DNA from: Rickettsia typhi
GTDB taxonomy: Bacteria > Pseudomonadota > Alphaproteobacteria > Rickettsiales > Deianiraeaceae
Direction of reading: 5' to 3'
Length of the DNA: 64,000 bases
NCBI GenBank assembly: GCA_945898725.1
Contig: CAMDIK010000001.1
Location: 62,001 to 126,000, forward strand
The notes under the pieces are model-generated. The model saw nothing but the letters and a program-made list of their open reading frames with translations. It was not told the origin of the DNA and ran no database searches. The translations under genes and the position numbers were made by a program. This document shows positions 22,139 through 31,546 of the stretch, in pieces. The stretch's first letter is position 1, and every line of letters starts with the position of its first letter.

Positions 22139-22230
22139 TTGCGCGCATTTTTATAGTATTTTTACCATATAAGTTTTATTTGCAATTAAATTTTTATATT
22201 ATATGCAATATTTATATATGTGCACTTATT

Positions 22231-23667
22231 ATGACAAATCGCAAAAAATATTTTCATATGTTCTTACTTGGATTTTCCAGTATAATCGCCTCTGCGCCGA
22301 TATACATTTTCGTTGTAATGTTTGGCATTTTTACCATATTGTATATGAGAATTTCCCACGCGCACGACTGGAAATTTGCCTTCAAAAAAGGGCTTGCATT
22401 CGGCTTTGGGTACTACCTTGCAAACACTTACTGGATAGCACTTTCCCTGTTTGAAGACATGAGATTTATCGTGCTTTTACCGCTTGCCCTCACCATTATT
22501 CCGCTTTATTTTGCATCTTTTTTGGCAGCCTGCATGGCACTTCACCGCTTTTTGTATAGCAAAATTCACAATCACGTGCTGCAAATTGCAACTTTTGCCC
22601 TGCTGTGGATTTTACACGAAAAACTGCGCGCACACTTGATTTTTCCATTTCCTTGGTGGCCAATTGGCATGACACTTAGCGATATAGACGCCTGGGTGCA
22701 ACCGCTTGGCATAATTAGCATATATTTCTTCGGATTTTTCGTGGTTTTGCTTTATTTATTACCGGTTTTTGTAATGCAAAAAATACAAACTTGGCAGAGG
22801 TTTTGCGCAATTTTTTTCATCCTGGCGATACACGGAATTTTCATTACATATGGATATTTACAGCTAAATCGTGGGGAAATAACCAAATTGCCCTTCAATA
22901 TTTCCATGGTGCAGACAAATTTAACCCAGTTTGAAAAATGGAAAGACGCGCGCGCCGGCATGGAAAAGCACTATAATTTCACCAATTTAGCGCTAAAAAG
23001 CAACACAAACAACAAGCCAAATTTGGTAATTTGGGCGGAAACTTCCGTGCCATATTTCATAGATAAATCTTCCGTAAAAGCCCATATTTCTTCGGCAAAT
23101 TCAAGCATGGAAGAGTTTTTATCCAGCGACGCAATCTACAATTCCGACGAATATTTTGCACTAATTTCAAGCTTACTTGGAGAGGGCGATAAAGTTATAT
23201 TTGGAGCAGTTGGCGTTGACGGGGAAGATCACACAAATTCGGCATTTTTACTGGAAAAAACCCAGATTTCCCAGAGGTACAACAAGATAAATTTAGTGCC
23301 ATTTGGCGAATATGTTCCATTATTGCCAATAAAAATTGGATTTTTACCGGGATTCTCACCAGGAAAAGAGCGTCAAATCTGGGAAATAGCCGGCATGCGG
23401 GTAATTCCACTAATATGCTATGAAGTTTTATTTGACAAAAACCTGAAAAAACTTCACCCGAATTTGATAGTAAATATCAGTAATGACGGGTGGTTTGGCA
23501 ATAGCATCGGCCCGCACCAGCACCTGGCTCATGCGAAAATTTCAGCAATTCGCAATGGCGTGCCGCTAATTCGCGTTGCAAATACTGGAATCAGTGCAAT
23601 TTTCGATAAGCGCGGGCGAATTTTGCAAAAAATTGACAGAAAAGTTGAAGGTTTTAGAAATTATTAA
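22231..23667 (+). CDS. lnt: Apolipoprotein N-acyltransferase
   Basis: 'LVIWAETSVPYF', 'LVPFGEYVPLLP', 'VIPLICYEVLF', 'NISNDGWFGNS'. ATG at 22231 chosen instead of the listed 22090. Confidence 0.94.
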   Translation: MTNRKKYFHMFLLGFSSIIASAPIYIFVVMFGIFTILYMRISHAHDWKFAFKKGLAFGFGYYLANTYWIALSLFEDMRFIVLLPLALTIIPLYFASFLAACMALHRFLYSKIHNHVLQIATFALLWILHEKLRAHLIFPFPWWPIGMTLSDIDAWVQPLGIISIYFFGFFVVLLYLLPVFVMQKIQTWQRFCAIFFILAIHGIFITYGYLQLNRGEITKLPFNISMVQTNLTQFEKWKDARAGMEKHYNFTNLALKSNTNNKPNLVIWAETSVPYFIDKSSVKAHISSANSSMEEFLSSDAIYNSDEYFALISSLLGEGDKVIFGAVGVDGEDHTNSAFLLEKTQISQRYNKINLVPFGEYVPLLPIKIGFLPGFSPGKERQIWEIAGMRVIPLICYEVLFDKNLKKLHPNLIVNISNDGWFGNSIGPHQHLAHAKISAIRNGVPLIRVANTGISAIFDKRGRILQKIDRKVEGFRNY

Positions 23668-23775
23668 CCAGGCTGGTGGTAAGAATTTTCAAAACCTCTT
23701 GCAAGCTCTTCTTGTGAATATAGCTTTTTTATTCCCAATACTCATATAATTCTTAACGCGCAAAGGGGGTAAGAA

Positions 23776-24981
23776 CTACTTAATTATTAGCTTAAAGAAT
23801 CGCTTTTTTCCTATTGCAAGCTTGTATTCACCCGGAATTACAGCATAATTCTCTGCAATTGCAAGGTTATTTAGCTTCACACCACCGGCACGAATTGTTT
23901 TTTTCCCCTCACCCTTGGAAGGAAATAACCCCAAATTAAAGAGAATTTCGGCAATTTCCGCCCCATTTTGCAAATTATACTCCAAAACATCGGTTGCAAT
24001 GCCAGATTCAAATTCCAAAATCGCCCTTTCCTCCGCCTGTTTTGCTGCATTTTCCCCGTGGCATATTTGCGTAACCTCAAAAGCCAAACGCTTTTTCTGC
24101 GCATTTATATCAAGCTGCAATACCTCATCAAGGCTTGAAATTTCAGTGAAAATTGTGAAAAAATTCGCAACATCGCCATCAGGAACATTGCGGAAATATT
24201 GATAATAGTCGTACGCGGGCATTTTTTCTTCATTGAGCCACACGGCGCCGCCCTCACTTTTACCCATTTTTTTACCATCACTTCGCGTCACCAGGTTCAT
24301 TGTCATTCCAAAAATATCGCCTTTTTGCTGGGATTTTTTGTTAATTAAGTCAATTCCATTGACAATATTTCCCCATTGCTCGGAACCGCCAATTTGCATA
24401 CAGCACCCGTAATTTTCGCGCAAATAATAGAAATCATACGCCTGCAAAAGCATGTAATTAAATTCCAAAAAGCTCAAATGAGACTGACGATCTAGGCGAA
24501 TTTTCACCGATTCCATAGTCAACATTTTATTGACGCTAAAGTGCGAGCCAACATCGCGCAGAAAATCAATATAGCCCATCACGCCTATCCATTCGTCATT
24601 ATCAAGAAAGATAACGTTTGAGTCCAGATTGATAAATTTGGCAACCGATTTCATAATTCCTGCCTTATTTTCCTGAATTTGCTCTGGATTTTGCATTTTT
24701 CTGCTCTCATCTTTACCGGATGGGTCGCCAATTTTAGTAGTTGCCCCGCCGAAAAGTACGATAATTTTATGCCCGTGTTTGTGGAAAATTTTCAAGGTAT
24801 TAAGTGGCACAAGATGCCCAACGTGCAGGCTATCTGCCGTCAAATCAAACCCGGCATAAACACAAATTTTCTCGCCCAGCGCCAATTTTTCATCAAGTTT
24901 TTCAAGATTTATAACATCTTTCACAAGATTTTTAGCATAAAGCTCATTTAGCAACTGCGATTTTATTTTCAACAAACCCAT
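23776..24981 (-). CDS. tyrS: Tyrosyl-tRNA synthetase
   Basis: 'YAGFDLTADSLHVGHLVPL', 'GSEQWGNIVNGIDLI', 'SDGKKMGKSEGGAVWL'. Confidence 0.97.
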   Translation of the reverse strand: MGLLKIKSQLLNELYAKNLVKDVINLEKLDEKLALGEKICVYAGFDLTADSLHVGHLVPLNTLKIFHKHGHKIIVLFGGATTKIGDPSGKDESRKMQNPEQIQENKAGIMKSVAKFINLDSNVIFLDNDEWIGVMGYIDFLRDVGSHFSVNKMLTMESVKIRLDRQSHLSFLEFNYMLLQAYDFYYLRENYGCCMQIGGSEQWGNIVNGIDLINKKSQQKGDIFGMTMNLVTRSDGKKMGKSEGGAVWLNEEKMPAYDYYQYFRNVPDGDVANFFTIFTEISSLDEVLQLDINAQKKRLAFEVTQICHGENAAKQAEERAILEFESGIATDVLEYNLQNGAEIAEILFNLGLFPSKGEGKKTIRAGGVKLNNLAIAENYAVIPGEYKLAIGKKRFFKLIIK

Positions 24982-24993
24982 ATATAAATAATA

Positions 24994-26316
24994 CTACTTT
25001 TTTCTACGACTTCTAAACCTTTGCGCGCCATTTTCAATATTTTTTTGCTCCGCCCTGGCAATTGCAATGGAATTTTCGGGAACATCTTTGGAAATAACGC
25101 TTCCCGCCGCGGTTATTACATTATTTTTCACCTCAATTGGAGCTATAAAACAAGTGTTTGACCCAACAAAAACCCCTGCGCCTATTGTGGTTTTGTGCTT
25201 TTCGAAGCCGTCATAATTACAAGTTATTGTTCCTGCGCCTATGTTCGTATTTTCGCCAACGCTGGCATCGCCAATGTATGATAAATGCCCTATTTTCACG
25301 CCAGATTCCAAGTTTGACGCCTTAATTTCCACGAAATTTCCTATATGCACAGAGTTTTCAAGCCTGGAATTCGGGCGAATTCGCGCGAATGGCCCCACAA
25401 CGCAATCTGCACCCACTTCACACCTTTCCAAATGCGAAAAAGCCTTGATAATACTGCCATTTTTCACAAAAACCCCCGTGCCGAAATGAATATTTCCCTC
25501 TAGAGTAATGTCATTTTCCAAAATTGTGTCCCAGGAAAAATAAACAGTCTTGGGATTCAGCATTGTAACCCCGTTTTCCATGTGTTTTTTGCGCAAAATT
25601 TTCTGGTAATATTTCTCCGCTGCTGCTAGGTCAATTCGCGAATTTACGCCCATAACCTCCCCTTCTTCGCACACACTGCAAGTGGCTTTTTTGCCCATAT
25701 TTACTGCAATTTTTACAATATCAGTGAGGTAATATTCCTTTGAAACATTTTTTGGAACAACCCTTTCCAGCGCGGAAATTAACACATCACTTTTCGCAAC
25801 AATCATGCCGGAATTACAAAAAGCTGAAGCCCTGGTTTTCTCGTCTGCGTCTTTATATTCAATGATTTCAAGCAAATTTTCACCGTTCATAACAAGCCTT
25901 CCGTATTTTTGAGAAACATCGCTAACGGTGCTGCCAAGAACCACAATATCCCAGCCATTACGGGCTTTTTCCACCATATTTTCAATAGTTTCCGGGCGCA
26001 CAAACGGAGTATCGCCGTAGCTAATTACAACAATTGAATCGCTTAAAATCTCTGATAAACACTGCATAACTGCGTGCCCGGTGCCCAATTTTTCCTGCTG
26101 AATTACCACCGTAAAATTGTCCAGAATATCACCCGAATTTTCAACCAAATCTTCCGATGCCACGATAATTTTTTTTGCAATGCTCAAGCTGGAAACACAG
26201 TTAAAAGAGTGCTCAAGCATTGTCTTTCCTGCAATTTTATGCAATGGTTTCGGGGTTTTTGACTTCATTCTTGTTCCATTTCCTGCCGCCAATGTGACTA
26301 AAGTAATTTTCTGCAT
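24994..26316 (-). CDS. glmU: Bifunctional N-acetylglucosamine-1-P uridyltransferase / glucosamine-1-P acetyltransferase
   Basis: 'LAAGNGTRMKSKTPKPLHKIAGKTML' plus C-terminal left-handed beta-helix 'GENTNIGAGTITCNYDG'. Confidence 0.97.
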   Translation of the reverse strand: MQKITLVTLAAGNGTRMKSKTPKPLHKIAGKTMLEHSFNCVSSLSIAKKIIVASEDLVENSGDILDNFTVVIQQEKLGTGHAVMQCLSEILSDSIVVISYGDTPFVRPETIENMVEKARNGWDIVVLGSTVSDVSQKYGRLVMNGENLLEIIEYKDADEKTRASAFCNSGMIVAKSDVLISALERVVPKNVSKEYYLTDIVKIAVNMGKKATCSVCEEGEVMGVNSRIDLAAAEKYYQKILRKKHMENGVTMLNPKTVYFSWDTILENDITLEGNIHFGTGVFVKNGSIIKAFSHLERCEVGADCVVGPFARIRPNSRLENSVHIGNFVEIKASNLESGVKIGHLSYIGDASVGENTNIGAGTITCNYDGFEKHKTTIGAGVFVGSNTCFIAPIEVKNNVITAAGSVISKDVPENSIAIARAEQKNIENGAQRFRSRRKK

Positions 26317-26319
26317 ATT

Positions 26320-27240
26320 TCAATCTTTTTGCTCTAATAATTCCAAATAATATTGTTTATTGTCAAGGTTAATTTTCAAGCCCAGATTTTCCAGTTTTTT
26401 GATGATATTTTTCACCTCCACCCCCCTCCCAAGAAGCACAATTGCCGTATCTTTTGACATACCCACGATACTATACAAAACCCCTGATGCAATAAGCCTT
26501 TTTTCAACTTCCATCCAGTATTTTTTACTGGATATATTCACCTTCACGGGAACATTTTCCATGGGTTTTCCATGCTCATTCAAGCCTTGTAAAAATAGCT
26601 GATATTTCTTCATTTCGGTGATTTTTTCAAGAGAATTTATGTTAAAATACAGCACAAAAGACCCCAAATATTCATTCTCATGAAACGCCTGACTGCCAAC
26701 ATTAATCTGCGCCAAACAAGACATCGCGTCAAACATTGTAAAATTTAGGTGGTCTAGGTGATTATCAAGAATTATCTGGGAAAATGCCATATCCACCGCT
26801 TTTCTATACGCAATATCCATAGATTCCCCAACGTTTTCGCCTGAATTTGCAAAAACCCACACGTCATCAACAATGTAAGAATTGCCGTCAAAATCTGCAT
26901 AAACATTTGGTCTGTGAGTCATAATATCCGTTGGCTCTTCCACAAAAATATCCACATCCGGCGGGGGAATATGCATGTTTATTATGATATCTTTTTTCTC
27001 ATCATCACCGCCAAATCCGGGAATAAATTTTGCAATTGTTTTGCTTTTTTTCCGAATAAAATCAATGGCATCGTGCACTTTATCGCCAAGTTTGTGAATT
27101 GCCTGCTTCAGTTTTTCAGTTATATTTGTGCCGCTTTGCTCCTTTTTTGGCGCAGATTTCACCTCTGAAATAGCAATATCCCCCCGGAAGAATAGATTGA
27201 AAAATAGGAATATTCCTAGTAATACCGGTGCTTTTTTCAA
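26320..27240 (-). CDS. Hypothetical periplasmic protein, 306 aa
   Basis: N-terminal signal-like helix and intact ORF abutting glmU. No family identified with confidence. Confidence 0.7.
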   Translation of the reverse strand: MKKAPVLLGIFLFFNLFFRGDIAISEVKSAPKKEQSGTNITEKLKQAIHKLGDKVHDAIDFIRKKSKTIAKFIPGFGGDDEKKDIIINMHIPPPDVDIFVEEPTDIMTHRPNVYADFDGNSYIVDDVWVFANSGENVGESMDIAYRKAVDMAFSQIILDNHLDHLNFTMFDAMSCLAQINVGSQAFHENEYLGSFVLYFNINSLEKITEMKKYQLFLQGLNEHGKPMENVPVKVNISSKKYWMEVEKRLIASGVLYSIVGMSKDTAIVLLGRGVEVKNIIKKLENLGLKINLDNKQYYLELLEQKD

Positions 27241-27356
27241 GATTTTCTCAAAACAACTGCTATACAGAATAGTATATTTTTTTATTTTGTAGAAAAATCT
27301 TGCTTTTTTGAAAAAAAATTTACTATTATAGGGTAATATATTATTTTACACGAAAA

Positions 27357-28466
27357 ATGCGTAATTATTTACTGTTTTTAGCACTGATTTTTGCACCATT
27401 TAACTGCCTTGCAAAAACGCAAAATCTGCAAGATTTTGGGCTTGCAATAAGCGAAAAAACCCCCGCTTTTGCTATGCTTATTGTGCAAAATGGCAAAACA
27501 CTTGTGAAAAATACCGACGGATGCGCAAGGCTTGACGGCAAGGCAAAAAAATGCACTCTAAAGGCAAATAACGACACAGCTTTTGCAATTGCGTCAGTTA
27601 CAAAACACTTTACGGCAGCGGGAATTTTAATGCTTGAAGAGGATGGAAAATTGTCAATTGAGGACGAAATTTCGAAATATCTTGGGCTTCCCGCGCAGTT
27701 TCAGGGGGTGAAAATTAAGCATTTAATATTTCACACTTCTGGCATTCCAAATTACTCCTGGGGCGACGATGGAGATGAAGAAATTTTCTTAAAAAATGGC
27801 AAGAAAATCACCGCAGATGAGGCAATTTTGAAGATTTTTCAACGGGAATTTAAGCCGCGGGACGTAGAATTTGCCTATTCAAATTCAGGCTATACCTTAC
27901 TTGGTAAAATTATTGAAAAAGTTTCGGGGAAAAGCTATGAAAGTTTCATGAAAGAGAGAATTTTTAACCCGCTGGGCATGAAAAATACCTTCGTTACAAC
28001 TTCGATTGAGGCTCAAAAAAATTACACTTTTCAGTATAGCGCCTGGCCAATTTTGCAAGAGCAAATCTGGCAAAAAGTTGACGAACTTACCTCGGAAGGC
28101 GGCATTTGGACTTCAATTAACGATTATGAAAAATGGCTTCGCGCCTTTGATAATAACAAAATTTTTCAAAAAAAGACAACGATGGAAAAGTTTTTATCCC
28201 ACGGAAAACATGATAGCGGAAAAAACGTAATTCCGGACGGGGAAGTGGAGATGAATTACGGCTTTGGCATAGGTCACAAAAATGCAGAAAAATTCAAGGG
28301 AAAGGCGTATAAAATCATCACCCATAATGGCGGAATGCCCGGAACTGCTGCACTTTTCGGGAAAATTTTGGATAAAAATATTTGGCTTGTATATTTTAAT
28401 AATAATGGCGCATATCCGCAGGCTTTTGAGTTATTGGAAGCTACCGGGGTGAATTTTGACAGTTAA
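27357..28466 (+). CDS. Beta-lactamase family serine hydrolase (class C/PBP4*-like)
   Basis: 'AIASVTKHFTAAGILMLEEDGKLSIEDEISKYL', 'YSNSGYTLLGKIIEKVSG', 'ITHNGGMPG'; N-terminal signal peptide. Confidence 0.92.
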   Translation: MRNYLLFLALIFAPFNCLAKTQNLQDFGLAISEKTPAFAMLIVQNGKTLVKNTDGCARLDGKAKKCTLKANNDTAFAIASVTKHFTAAGILMLEEDGKLSIEDEISKYLGLPAQFQGVKIKHLIFHTSGIPNYSWGDDGDEEIFLKNGKKITADEAILKIFQREFKPRDVEFAYSNSGYTLLGKIIEKVSGKSYESFMKERIFNPLGMKNTFVTTSIEAQKNYTFQYSAWPILQEQIWQKVDELTSEGGIWTSINDYEKWLRAFDNNKIFQKKTTMEKFLSHGKHDSGKNVIPDGEVEMNYGFGIGHKNAEKFKGKAYKIITHNGGMPGTAALFGKILDKNIWLVYFNNNGAYPQAFELLEATGVNFDS

Positions 28467-28478
28467 TGTATGTATAAA

Positions 28479-29174
28479 ATGAAGTTTTTTGCAGTGATAT
28501 TAGTGGTTTTTTTGTGTTCGTGCTCGGGTTCGAAAGTGGAATATTTGCCATATGATAAAACGCGTGTGGAGGGCGAATATTACCAGGCAATGCGGTTTTT
28601 TGACGAAAGAAATTACCAAACTGCCTTGAAAGGATTTGAAACAATTGCGTCAAAATATTCGATGTACGGTGTGGCGAAAAACGCAATGCAGATGGAGATT
28701 TTCCTGAATTTTTTACTTGAAAAATACGAAATGGCAATTGCAACGGCGGAGATGTATATACAATATTACCCGCTGGATCGCGACGGTATGGAATATGCGC
28801 GATATATCACGATATTATCGAATTTAAAACTAGTTCCGGACATAAATGTAACATCGGTCTACCCCGGAAAAAGCCTTGATTTAATAAGGGAATTTGCCGC
28901 AAAACACCCCGGCTCAAAATACACCGAATCCGTAATGCAAAAATATCAAAAATTAAGCGAATACATTGCGGTGAATAAGGTTATAATTGCAGACAGATAT
29001 CTCAAAACAAACAATTATATTGTGGCACTTATTGAATATCAAAATGCAATGCAATACGCAAAAAATGCTGAAAACTCTGAACTTTTAAAAGACTTGGATC
29101 ATAGAATTAACATCACAAAAAATAAGATAATCACCGGAAAATTTCACGAATCGCGCACGCAAAAAGCCCAGTAA
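28479..29174 (+). CDS. bamD: Outer membrane assembly lipoprotein BamD
   Basis: Lipobox 'LCSCSG', 'YYQAMRFFDERNYQTALKGFETIASKY' TPRs, 'AIATAEMYIQYYPLDRDGMEYARY'. Confidence 0.9.
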   Translation: MKFFAVILVVFLCSCSGSKVEYLPYDKTRVEGEYYQAMRFFDERNYQTALKGFETIASKYSMYGVAKNAMQMEIFLNFLLEKYEMAIATAEMYIQYYPLDRDGMEYARYITILSNLKLVPDINVTSVYPGKSLDLIREFAAKHPGSKYTESVMQKYQKLSEYIAVNKVIIADRYLKTNNYIVALIEYQNAMQYAKNAENSELLKDLDHRINITKNKIITGKFHESRTQKAQ

Positions 29175-31406
29175 TTACTCCGCAAACCTCTCTCGATATT
29201 TCATCACAACCTCGTGCATTTGTGTGAAAAACTCCCAACTTGCAGGGTTGGTGAATAATGAAATATTTGAGTCGTACGTAATCCAAATTTTCTCAACATC
29301 AAACACTCTTATCAGGGTTTTTATGTTATTTTGCATATCATTTTGCGTTGGCGTGTGCAAAGACATGGGGTCGTAAATTCCAATACCTATATCACCTTGA
29401 TATTTATGCCCAACAAAGTACTTAATATTATCAAAATTTGCACGGCACGCAGACACCAAAAGCACGTCCGCATCCAGCGAATCCAAGTCATCAACATAGG
29501 AAGAAACATCGGAATTTCCTACGTTTAAATGCACCTGAAGCTCATCAGAAATATTGCAATATGCCGCCTTCACAATTGAGGTAAGTCCTGATAAATTCGG
29601 GGAAAAATCGCTAATTCTAATAGGCATTTGTTCGCGTATGCTATGCTCTTCAATTTGCACAATTTTCACACCACATTTTTGCGCTTCAAGTATAATATCG
29701 CTCGCAAATTTTGCCAATTTTAACATAGCTTTTTGCTTACTAATTCCCTCAAAAACAAAAGATCTATGAAACGCTGTAACAGGTCCAAAAAGCCTATATT
29801 TTACTGGGTTTTTCGCATTTTTAATCATCAATTTCGTCAGATCGAATAACTTTTCAATTTTGCTATACTTAAAATCTCCCAGCATTATCGGGGGTTTTTC
29901 AATAATAAACCCGTTGGTTTGAATATGATTATAGTCTGCGGTAATGTAAAAATCGTCCGCCAATTCAGCAAAATAATCCAAATCCAATGAATGTCTGTCC
30001 ACCTCACCGGTAGAAAATACGTCAAAAATTGGCTGTTGTTTTTTTATCAAGCCAAGCATAAATTCTTCAGGATTTTTCGCATTTTTCTTCTGATCAATGT
30101 TGCAAGGTATATTTCCCAAGGCAGTAACCGGGAAAAAGCCTATATTTATTGCAGATTTCTGCTTTTTCACCCTGGCATATCGATTTTTCCTTGCATAAGC
30201 GGGGGGTTGCTGCTCTGGAAGCTGTGAATACTTCGTTAATTCCTTGTATTTATTGGCTATTATGTCAACTTCCTTGCGGTCCACCTTTCCATTTAAATAA
30301 TTTGTAATCAAGGCAACTTCCTGCAATTTTTGCTTACTATATGCTAGAAATTGCTTATTTTGTGGGGAAATTTTCTTTTCCAAAGCCAAGTCCACCGGGC
30401 AGTGCAACAAGGAGCAATTCGTGCCAATTTGAATATTGCTAACCCCATGCTCCATGGCAAATTCGGCGATTTTAATGGATTTTTCAATGTCGTTTATAAA
30501 TACATTTTGACCATCCACCAGGCCCAAAGATAACTCTTTTTTATGTCCACTTTTCACAAAACCTTCAATCTGCTTCGGCGCGGAATGCAGGTCCAAATGT
30601 ACGCAATTTACGGGTAAAGAGTTCACCAAATCAGTATTATTTCCAACATCCCCAAAGCCGGTTGTTAGTGTAATATGAATTCCATCAGAGATTTTTCTTA
30701 TAAAATTATATGATTTTTCGTAGAGTTTTTGGTGAATTTTTGACAAATCGGTAGACAGGTGCGGCTCGTCAATTTGGACAGATTTAACACCAATTCGCTT
30801 CAAATTGGCAAAAATACTTTTGTAAACAGTTAGAATTTCATCCAGAATATCAAATTTTTCGAACTCTTCGTCAAATTCTTCGTCATCCACAACTTTACCA
30901 AGCAAAATATAGCTCATTGGCCCTAACAAAACCGGGCGCGTCACGTGCCCAAATTGCTTTGCCTCAATATAATGCTGGATAATTTTGTTGTCAGACTGAA
31001 TAAAATCAGTCATATTTTGAAATTCCGGAACGGTATAAAAATATTTCGTATTAAACCAAGGCAACTGCTCCATTGCAGGAACTTCAAATTTATCTTTTCT
31101 GTGCCCAATCATTGATGCGAAATATATATCCGTTGGCACTATTCCACCTTCCCAGTAGTATCGCCTGGGAATATTTCCAAGCAAAACGCTGGTATCCCAC
31201 ACGTGGTCCAGCCAGGAAAAATCATTTGAAGGAATGATGTCAATTCCAGCAGATGCGTGTATATCTATGTTGTATTTTCTAATATAATGACCTGTTTTAA
31301 ACAAGTCTTGCTCTTGTATATCCCCTTTTAAAAAGGACTTTATGGCAGTAATGTATTCCAAATTTTGCCCAAGCCTTGAAAAACCCAAACTTGCAGATTG
31401 TATCAT
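29175..31406 (-). CDS. MetE-like protein (cobalamin-independent methionine synthase fold), zinc site apparently degenerate
   Basis: 'SASLGFSRLGQNLEY', 'AGIDIIPSNDFSWLDHVWDTSVLLGNIPRRY', 'PWFNTKYFYTVPEF' match MetE N-terminal half; C-terminal half is colinear with MetE, but zinc-ligand positions are substituted (see findings). Confidence 0.92.
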   Translation of the reverse strand: MIQSASLGFSRLGQNLEYITAIKSFLKGDIQEQDLFKTGHYIRKYNIDIHASAGIDIIPSNDFSWLDHVWDTSVLLGNIPRRYYWEGGIVPTDIYFASMIGHRKDKFEVPAMEQLPWFNTKYFYTVPEFQNMTDFIQSDNKIIQHYIEAKQFGHVTRPVLLGPMSYILLGKVVDDEEFDEEFEKFDILDEILTVYKSIFANLKRIGVKSVQIDEPHLSTDLSKIHQKLYEKSYNFIRKISDGIHITLTTGFGDVGNNTDLVNSLPVNCVHLDLHSAPKQIEGFVKSGHKKELSLGLVDGQNVFINDIEKSIKIAEFAMEHGVSNIQIGTNCSLLHCPVDLALEKKISPQNKQFLAYSKQKLQEVALITNYLNGKVDRKEVDIIANKYKELTKYSQLPEQQPPAYARKNRYARVKKQKSAINIGFFPVTALGNIPCNIDQKKNAKNPEEFMLGLIKKQQPIFDVFSTGEVDRHSLDLDYFAELADDFYITADYNHIQTNGFIIEKPPIMLGDFKYSKIEKLFDLTKLMIKNAKNPVKYRLFGPVTAFHRSFVFEGISKQKAMLKLAKFASDIILEAQKCGVKIVQIEEHSIREQMPIRISDFSPNLSGLTSIVKAAYCNISDELQVHLNVGNSDVSSYVDDLDSLDADVLLVSACRANFDNIKYFVGHKYQGDIGIGIYDPMSLHTPTQNDMQNNIKTLIRVFDVEKIWITYDSNISLFTNPASWEFFTQMHEVVMKYRERFAE

Positions 31407-31546
31407 ATAGCAAAAAAATATTTCTCTTGAGTTCATAAGCAAAAAAAATAACTGTCAAGTTTTTTAACAACCAATAATTGAAAAACCCAGGAAATATGGG
31501 ATAAAACGCAAGTATGAAAATCAATTAATAATTTATTAGTTGATTT

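Noticed and set aside
29331-30533. Several short plus ORFs opposite the MetE-like gene
   Set aside because: Short, antisense, no motifs; the MetE-like frame is continuous.
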